From Selaginella tamariscina (Eukaryota > Streptophyta > Lycopodiopsida > Selaginellales > Selaginellaceae), in assembly GCA_003024785.1 (NCBI GenBank), contig PUQB01000522.1, positions 113,908 through 177,907 on the forward strand: a stretch of 64,000 nucleotides of DNA, in the 5' to 3' direction. The position numbers and the translations under genes were made by a program. Below are positions 53,811-64,000 of the stretch, one piece after another (the stretch's first letter is position 1; every line of letters starts with the position of its first letter). The notes beneath the pieces are model-generated. The model was not told the DNA's origin. It searched no databases and worked only from the letters and a program-made list of their open reading frames with translations.

Positions 53811-55156
53811 ATGCCAGCGGCATCGAACATCTTGCGGCAAGCTGCATTTGGAATTCAAGGAATTGCTCGCGGGCGCCAACTTATGAAGCACCGCCGCCAC
53901 TCACACTCTAGCGGTAAGCAGCCAATGCGGTGTGTGTGTATTGATGCTATGCGTGCTCAATTGAATTGGGCAGAAGTGAAACAAGTAGCTCAGGAGGAAT
54001 GCAGGCCCATTAGAAAGGTCAGGATCTTCTCCTCGAGCCATAGGGATGGTGAGTTTGTGGTGATTATCTCCATATATTATATTATATATATATATATATA
54101 TAATATATATATATCATGTGTGTGCGTGCTCACCATATCTGGTCTTGGTTTTAGGATGGATACAAGCCTTCTGTGCTCTTAAGAAGAATGATCTATTTAT
54201 TGAAGTAGATAGGGAGTTTATCGTAGATGCCTTCAATCTCCATGGACTTAGCAGTCAGGTCATCGATTTCCAAGAGTCGTTACACGGAATTCTTGGCAAA
54301 TACAGTATGTGATGTGTGTTTGTGTGTGTGTGTGTGTGCGTCGTGTTAACATATAATTTTAACGTGTTTTATAACATAGTTTTGATATCACATATGAGTT
54401 TATAACTTGTTTTTATTGTATTTCCTGTTGTTTAATCCTTTTTTAACAACTGTTTTATAAAACTCTATAAAACAATATTGAAATTTGACGGTGTTTATTT
54501 TTGATCATTGGGTTTCTTCAGAAGGATCCTTTCAAGAAGACGAATGTCGTTTGTATGGACTCATTCACCGGCGCTTCATTCTTTCGGGCAAAGGTCTTGA
54601 TGCGATGGTAAACACGCGTTGACACACTTGTAAAATACTGACATTCCTTTCTTAAGCAAATGTAGTGATACTTCATGTTTTGTATATTGCAGCAGAAGAA
54701 GTTCAAGGTGCAGGAGTTCCAAAAGTGCCCCAGATCCTGCTGTGAAGATCAAACATGTTTGCCCGTTGGATTATCGGATGAGCCTGGTGTCTCTGCTGTG
54801 AAGTTCTTCTGTCCTAGGTGCGAAGACGTGTTTGCCCCACTTGCCCAACACCATCATGGTGGGTCGTATACGCTTTCTACTATGTTAGTAGCTAATCTTC
54901 TCTCTCTCTCCCTCGTGCACCATCAGGGTTAACTTATAACTTGCATACCCCTTAGGAAGTCTCCCACGCTTTATGTTCTTATTACAGACATTGATGGTGC
55001 GTTTTTCGGTCCCACTTTTCCACACTTGCTATTGATGACTCATCCTTGACGATGACGAAGCCACGTCTCAGGCATTCTTCCACGTCGGGTTACGTACCGA
55101 GGATATTCGGTTTTAAAATTCACAAACCTGCTGCCAAGTTAGAAGAGCTAGCTTGA
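53811..55156 (+). CDS. Protein kinase CK2 regulatory subunit beta, five exons, late frameshift
   Basis: Regulatory subunit of the CK2 tetramer, which stabilises the kinase and selects substrates. Exons 53811-54048, 54155-54304, 54522-54607, 54693-54858 and 54988-55156 are joined by GT-AG introns in matching phases (1, 1, 0, 1). Hallmarks in order: GWIQAFCALKKNDLFIEVD, DAFNLHGLSSQV, RLYGLIHRRFILSGKGLDAM, zinc finger CPRSCC with LPVGLSD and FFCPRCED (four Cys kept), DIDGAFFGPTFPHLLLMTH, GYVPRIFGFKIHKP. A likely one-base loss near 55044 creates a stop at 55047-55049, just before the last segment. The N-terminal exon is basic and lacks the usual acidic stretch. A diverged paralogue or young pseudogene is possible. 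Confidence 0.85.
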
Positions 55157-57409
55157 GAGATATTTGCTAAGCAGGTAATTACTTTTGTACTGCCTTAATA
55201 ATATTTGTGAAAATTTACTTGATTTTTTTTTCCAGAGCACCTGATGGAAGAGCTTGGGTTTTATTTATGTAGATTTATTAGATGTCTACACAATAAATAT
55301 TCAGAATTTCTGCTCCTCAGAATATCGATTTTATATAATATATATATATATATATATAATATTTGTTTATTTATATTTTCTGCTATTATTTTTAATACTA
55401 CTTAAATTATAGGGATACAAAGCTTAAATATTTAAAAGAAAATTTATAATGAAAAGAATGAAATTAATATATTTTAATTTAAACATTAAATTAAATAAGC
55501 AAATATTAATAAATATTATAATTGTTTAAATAAGCATGAACTTTTAAATTGAAATTGCTAAGGGTACATATAAGATAAATAAAGACATTGTCGTAATGTT
55601 TTAGTTTAATATATGTATTAAATTATTTATTCTGAAGTCACAAAATTAACTTAATTAATTAATATTTATAATTAATTAAATAAATTATATAATTCTTTTG
55701 TTTAATATTCATTAACGATTGAATACTTGAAAATGGTTTAAATGGAAATGTAAACAAATTTAACACTATATTTACATAACATAAATGTTTAGAGTATAGA
55801 TCACATATTTAAATGATGAAATTAAAATATAAAATGAAATAACTTAGTCTTATGGGATTTATGTCATCTTTGTTGTAAGAAAAATAAATAAAAGAGAATT
55901 CATTTATTATTTTAAAAGAGCTTACATATTAAGTTCTAAATTAACAAAAGCTAAACATTAAAACTTAACAAATATGTTAAGAGAACAACTTTATTTATAC
56001 CATTTTTAATAATAATTTCTAAGACATATTTAAAAATTCCAAGTTTTAAATATAACATTTTAAAAAACTTCTCTTGTATGCGAATACAAAAAGTTATATT
56101 TCTTTAAATGAACATAGGATTTCACCTAATAAATAAGTATAATATACTTATAAAATATAGCTTTTAAGGCATGTTTTCAAAATTTTAAGCTTTGTAACAG
56201 ATACTTTTCATATTAAATGCATTGCTCATAAAATATAATTAACTTGATAAAGAAGTATAATAATATTGTAAAATATATTTGAATAATGAATATAGATTTT
56301 CTTTTAATAAAAAAGTTAATGATGTTTTTTATGAAAGGACTTAAAAAGTTTTACTTGGTAAAGAATGTAATGTACTTATGAAATGTTTTCAATAAGTAAC
56401 ACGTGAAAAACATAAATAATAATATTTTTAACAAATGATAATTTAAAGACATGAATATGAATTTATGTTTTATTTTTTGGTAAGTAAGTGCTTCAAAGTT
56501 TAACTTGATAAAAGAATTTGTATAATGCTTTTAGTGCTAATGACATTTATTACTTAAAAAGGAAGTGCCCACACAAGAATTTGATGTGTTTATTCCTTAT
56601 TTATTTAACTTTTTAAATTCTTAATTATAAAAACAAATTTAAACTTAAGATGTCAAAGTATTATACTTCTTTCTTTTTAAGTAAAAGTCTTATTAATATT
56701 ATTTAATTGGGTTATGCATGATCTACAAGTGTTTTTTATTCAATATAAATCATAAATACAAAATTTCATTATATTTAAGGTTCTTAAAACATTTTTATTA
56801 ATTAATAGGTAAAGAAATAATAACTTATTTGAACTCTAATTTCTATTATGGTAACAAGCAATGTATAATATTGAACTCTCATTTTCAATTATAATTAATA
56901 CATAATGTATTTTAATTATAATTAATACATGATGCTTGTAATAATGATAAGCCAACACGACCTTAGAGAAAATGTGAGTGAAATTAACTTAGTCTCTTTT
57001 AAATACTTATTAACAATTGTGGGTTAACCATAATTAGAATGAAATATTTATTTAATTTTTTAATTGGTTTATATGAATAAAATAAGAACCTTAAAGAACT
57101 ATGAGGTTTTTGATTGAGTTTATTTGAGTAATTAAGATGGAAAAACATTTAAAATAATAGTTTTTAACTTCTCAATTCTTAAGACTATAATAATCAGCGA
57201 ATTCAGTTGTAATTAAATTTGTGGCCGAACAGTGATTTAAAAAAATTTGGTTTCGTATTACCAAGTAATCTACTATAGAATATTCTGTATTATATTAGAT
57301 TCTTTGTTATATTCTGTAAAGGATAATTGGATATTCTAGCGTGAGTGATCAATTTCTAATAATTAAATTACAAATGAAATTACAAACATGTTCAGGAAAG
57401 CCTATGTTT
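55157..57409. other. AT-rich intergenic DNA
   Basis: 2.2 kb of strongly AT-rich sequence with a (TA)n stretch at 55333-55360. No coding sequence, RNA gene or repeat boundary recognised. Confidence 0.6.
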
Positions 57410-57600
57410 TTTTGGATGGCCTTATGGACCGTCTCAACCCCGGGTTTTGTTCAGGCTGCTCCTATGGAGCTTCAGGTTGAGCTTTAGGTTCTGCTACTGC
57501 ATGAGGCAGCTCTGGCTCAAGTTCTTCAATAGGCTGCTCCTCTGGTCGAGGCTCCGGCTCCAAATCCTCTTCAATTGGATCACTTGCTGAGGCCTAAAAT
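57410..57600 (-). mobile_element. Possible Ty1/copia linker fragment
   Basis: The minus strand is a glutamate/proline-rich stretch (EEDLEPEPRPEEQPIEELEP) followed, after one stop, by NPGLRRSIRPSKKT. Acidic-proline stretches ending in RRSxRxxK are typical of the integrase-reverse transcriptase linker in copia elements. The evidence is composition plus one motif. Confidence 0.35.
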
Positions 57601-57608
57601 GTTGACTA

Positions 57609-58023
57609 TGTCACGACCCGATACATGATACAGGATACATGATATGAGTTATAGGATATGCCTATAGGATATACCTACAGGATATGCCTATAGGATATAC
57701 CTACAGGATATGCCTATAGGATATACTACAGGATATGCCTAGAGGATAAGGGTCACTATTTTTAACTCATGACCAGATTATAACTCATGACCAGAATAGC
57801 TTGGAGTTGTGAGTATAAAAGCTCCGACCTAATTGTTGTACAATCAGTTATTATCAACACCAGTCTTTCTATGATCAATCTTATTTTGTCTTGCTCCTTG
57901 CCTTCTGCTCTTGTCTTGTTCCTGATTCTAGTTCCTGTCCTGCTCCCTTATCTTGCTTCTGAGTCAAGCTTCCTTGTTCTCGGAATCCTACTCACTTCCT
58001 TGTTCCTAGATCGTGGCTTGACA
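57609..58023 (+). repeat. 5' LTR, third family 2 copy
   Basis: 415 bp, TGTCACGACCC to GGCTTGACA, with ggatatgcctataggatata repeats and the conserved tataaaag at about 57815. Confidence 0.9.
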
Positions 58024-61000
58024 GTTTGATAGTAACTACTTTCATAGCTTTTCGATTTCTAATTACTTTTTTTTCCTTGATTCTTCTCCTTCATTTTCCT
58101 CCTTTTTTCTTTTATAGATCATGGCTAATTTTGAGCAATTTCAACACGAGCACCAAATATTGCTTCATGAGCTAGCCACTTTGCGCCAAGTGGTCACAGA
58201 TCTACAAGGTTCCACCAACACGGCGCATGCAGCTACTGATGCATCCTCCAAGGCTGCTGCGCAGGCTCTCTCTCAAGCATCCGTGGTTTCCTCTCCATCA
58301 AACACTTCTTCGGAGCCGAAGATCAGCATGCCGGAAAAGTTCAATGGCAATCGTGTCGATTTCTAAGGGTTCCTAAATCAGATCAGGCTTTGATCCGCAT
58401 GCAACCACACCACTACTCGACTGATGCACAAAAGGTTGGCCTTTTGGCATCCCTACTAGTTGGATCTCCATGGGCTTGAGTTGCCCCTTTGCTGGAGCGT
58501 GACGACCATTAATGGAAGACTTTGAAGATTTTGTGGCTGCCTTTGAAGCTTGTTTTGAAGATCCCGATAAGTACCGTTCCGCATGCACGAAGTTACGAAA
58601 GCTCACACAAGGATCTCGACCAGCTTCCGTTTATGCATCCGAATTTCAGCAACTTTGCACGAAACATTCCATGGGACGAGACTGCATTGATTGAACACTT
58701 CCGTTTTGGGTTGAGGGATGACGTGAAGGACTTCTCCTTATGTTATCGGATGCCCAAACATTAGCGAAGATCATGTAACAAGCCGTTCGCTGCAACAACC
58801 GCTTGTTCGAGCGTCGTCAGGAAAAATCCTGTCAGCAATTCTGCAAACCAATCCTGCAACTGTGGTCATACTCCTGTGACACCTTCTAGAGTAGTTCCTA
58901 TGGAGGTTGAGAAATACAAGCGTGGCTCACTTTCCACTACTGAGAAGCAACGTCACCGCAGTGAGAATCTATGTTGTATTATGGTGAAGCAGGACACAAG
59001 GCGGCGGAATGTCCTATTAAAGCCAAGAAGTTCAAAACGTGTGAAGTTGAAGCTGAAGTTCAGTTGAAAAACTTCAATGTTCACTTTGTCTAGGAGCCAC
59101 GAAGTTGGACGTAGGTGCAGGCTCCATTGGTGCTGCTCATACCATTCCATCACTCAAGTTTCCTGTACACATTCATCTCAATAATCGAGAGCTTAAGGAG
59201 TTTGCCCTGTTAGACACTGGTGCAAATGCATGCTTCATGGATGACACTTTGCAACTCAACATGGCATTCCGGTGGTGAAGTTGAAGCGTGTGTTCCTGTA
59301 GAGGTGGTCGATGGTCGTCTGATTGCTTCTGGCGCAGTTACCCATGATACCAAACCTCTCTTTTGCAGTCATGGCACAATTCAGTTGTTCGATTTCCTTC
59401 AACTTGATCAAGACTCAGTCAACTCCTATCATTTTGGGCATGCCATGGTTTGTTGTTACAAATCCTCAAATCGACTGGAGGTCTAGGACGCTCACGTTTT
59501 CCTCTCTGGCAACTAGGATCAATCCTGTACCTTCTTGTGTGTAGGATACATCCTTAGTGTCTGAGGCAGTACAAGCTACAGGATTGGCTGTGCCTATTCC
59601 TGTATCAGTGTTGAAGACTCCTCCTCAACAGGATTCACCTCATGTCAGTTCCTCAGCACATCCGCAGGCTCTCTCCACTCCTGTAAGTTCGCGGATTCCT
59701 GTATAGGGTTCTTCCAATCCTGTATCAGTGTTGAAGGTTCCTTCTCAACAGGATCCACCTCCTATTGGTTCGTTAGCACACTCACAGGCTCTCCTCACTC
59801 CTGTGCATCCACAGACTTTATACAGGATTCTTCCAATCCTGTACACTTGTCAACATCCACACATATTTCTCCCAATCTTGCCTCTTTTCATTACTCTTCT
59901 TCTGTTCCACCCCCAAGATCCTTCCTCTTTTTCAATCACAGCTCCCTCATTCTCCTCTCCGAGTTCTTACCACTACCATGCATGAACTTGCCACTGATCC
60001 TGCTCCTTTCATCTTTTTGCCTTTCAGGTAACTCCTACGTCCTCTTTTACCTTTCATGTATCTGACTCCCCTGTTTTTTAATCTCCTTCTCCTGTTCCTT
60101 CTTCTTCTCCTCCTTCCCTGCCATCCAAGTATCATTCCTTTCAGGACATTTTTGACAAGCACAAGGCTGCAGTTCTTCCTATTCATAGGTCCTACAACTG
60201 TCCTATCGATCTTATGGAAGGAAAGACTCCACCGTTCGGACCGATTTATGCATTGTCACCTACAGAATTGGAGGTTCTTCATCAGTACATCGAGGAAAAC
60301 TTGGCATCCGACTAGTTTACGTTTGGTTGTGGACTACAGAGGTTTGAATCAAGTCCATTCGGAACCAGTACCCGTTGCCATTGATCCCGGAACTTCTTGA
60401 TCGGCTGCAAGGAGCAAAGGTGTTCACGAAGATCGACTTACAAGGGCTTACAATCTTGTACAGATTCGTCCAAGTGATGAGTGGAAGACTGCCTTTCGTA
60501 CAAGGTATGGACACTTCGAGTACATAGTGATGTCTTTGGACTTACCAATGCCCCAGCCGTGTTCCAACACATGGTAAACACATCTTTCGTGACGTCTTGG
60601 ACCAGTTTGTGGTAATCTACCTCGATGACATTTTAATTTTCTCCAAGGACCAGGCGGCTCATGACAAGCATGTACGACTAGTCCTACAGAGGCTTCATGA
60701 GCATGACCTGTATGCAAAGTTGGAGAAGTGTTTCTTCGACAGGGATATGTGGAGTTCTTGGGCTACATCGTCTTCCTGCTGGGGTTTCCATGGACATGCA
60801 CAAGGTGAAGACTATCGTGGAGTGGGAGAGGCCCAAGTCTGTATGAGACGTACAATGTTTCCTTGGCTTTGCAAACTTCTACAGGCGTTTCATACAGGAC
60901 TTCTCCAAGCGTGTACTTCCACTCACGGAACTCGCCAAGCACACAGGATGTTCTCTTGGTCCGACAAGGCGAAACATGCATTCATAACACTCAAGGACGC

Positions 61001-62795
61001 CTTCACGACAGCTCTGATTTTAGCACATCTTGATCCTTCTCGTCCGTTCTTTGTTGAAGTAGATGCCTCAGATTTTGTAGTAGGATCTGTTCTATCACAA
61101 GTTGGAGAAGACAAGTTGCTTCATCCTGTAGCTTTTCACTCTGTAAGTTCCTTTCGGCGGAGATCAATTCAAGATTCATGATGGCAAAGCGGATGCATTG
61201 TCTAGGCACTCTTACCTTGCACTGACCCCGGGCAATCCTGCATATGACTTTAAAAGCAAGTGTTGTTGGGTCCTGATCGACTTCGCTTGCAGCACTACAA
61301 GTTCATCAGGCTCCAATAGATTCCACACTCCTACAGGACATCCATTTGTAGTTGGCTGCAGACGACTGGCAAGGAATGTGTTTTCACACATTAGTCCTAA
61401 TATCGCAAGTTCCTCTCCTCCAGTTCTGTATAGACTACAAGTTGTTTGCCATACAGGACGGACTCCTATACCGGGAAGTTCATGTGGTGTTGCAGGACTC
61501 GTGTGGTAATAAAATTGTCATGATACCCGGCTACAGGACATTTTGGTGTGGCAAGACAGTTGAGTTGGTGACTCGCAACTATTAGTGGCCTGGGTTGCGA
61601 GGTTTGTGGACAAGTTTGTACGGAGTTGTGACACCTATAATAGGTCGAAGATGCCTCGTCACGTGCCCTCTGGTCTTCTTCGTCTCTTCCTGTTCCTTCT
61701 GCTCCTTGGAGATCCATTTCTATGGATTTCCTCACAGATCTTTCTCCTTCTCGTGGATTTGATGCAGTTCTTATGGTGGTTGACCGTTTCACCAAACAGG
61801 CTCATTTTCTACCATGTCACAAGACTGCTACAAGCCAGACAACTGCTGAGTTGGTGATCCGCAAAGTATTCCGACACCATGGTCTTCCTGAGAGTAATGT
61901 TTCTGATCGAGACCACAATTCATGTCCAAGTTTTGGCGAAAATTTCCCAGAGTCTACAAGTTAAAGCGAACCTTTCTTTCAGGATACCATCCACAAACTG
62001 ATGGGCAGTCAGAACACACGATTCAGATCTTGGAGTAATATCTTTGCTGCTTCATCAGTTACCAACAGGACAACTGGTTGAACTTCTTCCAATGGCAGAG
62101 TTTGCCTACAACAACTCCATTCACGCATCTACAAGCTATACACCTTTCTTTGCTCTTATAGGTTACCATCCACGTTTTGACTTTGCTCCTCCTGTTTCTC
62201 CTTCTTCCACTCCTGCAGTACAGGATCGTCTCCAGCATCTTCGTCAGGTACATGAGGATCTCCGGGTTCATCTTCAGCAGGCACAAGAACGGTACAAGTG
62301 TCATGTTGATGCTCATCGTCAACCGGCACCTGCATACAAGATTGGTGATCGTGTGGCTTCTTCGTCGGCATATTCACACCAACATGCCTTCTTCTAAGTT
62401 GGATTTTTAATGATTAGGCCTTTACAGGATTGCGGTTGAGGTCAATCCTGTAGCTTTCCGACTTGAGTTACCATTTACGGTAAAACTTCATTTTGTGTTT
62501 CACACCTCTTTGTTAGAGCTGTATCATTTTTCTTCTCTTCCTGGTCGTGCTCTTCTCTTCCCAATCCTGTGTCATTGACGGTGAATTTGAGTACGAAGTT
62601 GCAGCCATTCTTAATTCTCATCTTCATCGCCACCAACTTCAATACTTGTGGATTGGAAAGGTTATTTACCTACCGATCGCATTTGGAACCTGCATCCAGC
62701 TTACTCTATGCTTCTTCCAAAGTTGCTACTTCCATCGGCGTTATCTATTAAAACAGGTTCCAAGACTCGTGGAACTTGTCCTTAGGGAGGAGGTG

Positions 62796-63270
62796 TGTCA
62801 CGACCCGATACAGAATGCAAGATACAGGATACGGGTTACAGGATATCCTATAGGATATACCTATAGGTATTCCTATAGGATATACTATAGGATATACCTA
62901 CAGGATATACCTACCTACAGAATATGCCTGCAGGATATTTTTACAGGATATACCTACAGGATATGCCTATAGGATATACTACAGGATATGCCTAGAGGAT
63001 AAGGTCACTATTTTTAGCTCATGACCAGATTAGCTTGGAATTGTGAGTATAAAAGCCTCTGACCTAATGTGTTGTACAATTAGTTATTATCAACACCAGT
63101 CTTTTTACGATCAAATTATCTTGTCTTGTTCTTGCCTCCTGCTCTTGTCTTATTCCTGGTTCTTAGTTCCTGTCCTGCTCCTTGTTCTGCTCTTTGTCCT
63201 GCTTTCTGAGTCAAGCTTCCTTGTTCTCGGAATCCTGCTCACTTCCTTGTTCCTGGATCGTGGCTTGACA
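62796..63270 (+). repeat. Internal LTR, third family 2 copy
   Basis: 475 bp, preceded by the polypurine tract. It is followed not by flanking DNA but by gtcattgacggtg from the chromodomain region. Confidence 0.88.
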
Positions 63271-63429
63271 GTCATTGACGGTGGTGGATTGGAAAGGTTA
63301 TTTGCCTACCGATCGCACTTGAGAACCTGCATCCAACTTACTCCATGCTTCTTCCAAAATTGTTTTCATCGGCGTTATCCTGTTAAACCAAGTCCAAGAC
63401 TCGTGGAACTTGTCCTTAGGAGGAGGTGT
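63271..63429 (+). repeat. Duplicated chromodomain-end fragment
   Basis: Repeats the end of pol (VIDGG..., then a jump to [14 protein letters not shown] codons and the polypurine tract) with the segment corresponding to 62585-62645 deleted. It shows that a second element tail was joined to this copy. Confidence 0.75.
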
Positions 63430-63831
63430 TGTCACACCCGATACAGAATGCAGGATACAGGATACGGATTACAGGATATGCCTATAGAATAATACTACAG
63501 GATATGCCTATAGGATATACCTACAGAATATGCTTACAAGATATGCCTATAGGATATACTACAGATATGCCTATAGGATAAAGGTCACTATTTTTAGCTC
63601 ATGACCAAATTAGACTCATGACCAGATTAGCTTGGAGTTGTGAGTATAAAAGCTCTGACCTAATTGTTGTACAATCAGTTAATATCAGTCTTTTACGATC
63701 AATTGTCTTGTCCTGTCCCTTGCCTCCTGCTCTTGTCTATTTCCCTGTCCTGCTCCTTATCCTACTTCTGAATTAAGCTTCCTTTTCTTGGAATCATGCT
63801 CACTTTCTTATTCCTGGATCGTGGTTTAACA
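63430..63831 (+). repeat. Terminal LTR, third family 2 copy
   Basis: 402 bp, tgtcacacccgatac to gtggtttaaca, same promoter block (tataaaag at about 63645). Confidence 0.88.
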
Positions 63832-64000
63832 GACCTAGCAGTGATCACAATGTTTGCAGTAGTAAGCATTATTCCTGAATACACAATACTGCCTCACATC
63901 GATGTCATTGTCCTGCCATTCTCACAGTCTCATCTCACAAGCTTCACGTTCAATGTACTGCAAAATGTTAAAAAAAATCCGAAAAAAAATCCGAAAAGGT
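63832..64000. other. Flanking DNA at window end
   Basis: No match elsewhere in the window and no gene recognised. Two aaaaaaaatccg words close the window. Confidence 0.4.

Larger units (their letters stand above)
57609..63831 (+). mobile_element. Family 2 chromovirus, third copy, deleted, with duplicated tail
   Basis: 5' LTR 57609-58023, decayed gag (58121-59092), protease (59100-59550), reverse transcriptase (60140-61000) with about 85 bp deleted near 60312, RNase H with about 200 bp deleted near 61180, integrase (61200-62400), chromodomain (62570-62770), LTR 62796-63270, then a 160-bp repeat of the chromodomain end and a third LTR 63430-63831. The outer flanks gacta (57604-57608) and gacct (63832-63836) may be a mutated target duplication. 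Frequent stops include CAA-to-TAA at about 58365 and 58774. Confidence 0.85.

Overview
The window reads as nuclear DNA of a land plant. There are spliced genes with short GT-AG introns (54 to about 220 nt), class I-like small heat shock proteins, a DUF26 receptor kinase remnant, chloroplast-type SecA exon fragments, a CK2 beta subunit gene, telomere-type TTTAGGG motifs and several chromodomain Ty3/gypsy retrotransposons. A non-seed plant such as a lycophyte or bryophyte would fit, but that is an inference. Host genes are sparse and mostly broken. Most of the length is nested LTR retrotransposons, segmental duplications and AT-rich sequence with no visible coding.

Layout. (1) 1-2.5 kb is a small heat shock protein (sHSP) pseudogene on the minus strand with long flanks; it is an inverted copy of 32.4-34.9 kb. 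(2) 2.6-7.2 kb is a pile of decayed Ty3/gypsy pieces around a 1.7 kb minus-strand LTR. (3) 7.8-9.7 kb is a flavin monooxygenase gene with an N-terminal NTF2-like domain, one intron and three single-base frameshifts. (4) 10.7-12.2 kb holds the only open sHSP gene, a SecA exon fragment and a DUF26 receptor kinase pseudogene. (5) 12.2-15 kb is AT-rich. (6) 15-17 kb is a second sHSP pseudogene with its upstream block, directly repeated at 31.4-33.3 kb. (7) 17.5-30.2 kb is an older gypsy element split by a complete chromovirus (18366-25486), followed by an LTR inserted inside another LTR. (8) 31-36.4 kb carries two more sHSP pseudogenes and a second SecA fragment. (9) 38.4-50.5 kb is a chromovirus (ATATT target duplication) whose reverse transcriptase is split by a younger member of the same superfamily (TAATC duplication). 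(10) 51-51.7 kb is a degenerate minisatellite. (11) 53.8-55.2 kb is a five-exon CK2 regulatory beta subunit gene. (12) 57.6-63.8 kb is a third, deleted copy of the second chromovirus family with a duplicated tail.

Themes. Five sHSP copies fall into two sublineages that can be told apart by both coding and flanking sequence. They were spread by duplications that carried exon scraps of unrelated genes. The second chromovirus family appears to be self-priming: the sequence just after its 5' LTR is a 13-nt perfect complement of the predicted 5' end of its own transcript, about 30 nt after a conserved TATA box. The first family instead has a tRNA-iMet-like primer site. Older copies of the second family show many C-to-T/G-to-A stop codons, while the younger copy and the host genes are broken mainly by one- or two-base deletions. 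Those deletions could partly be assembly error.
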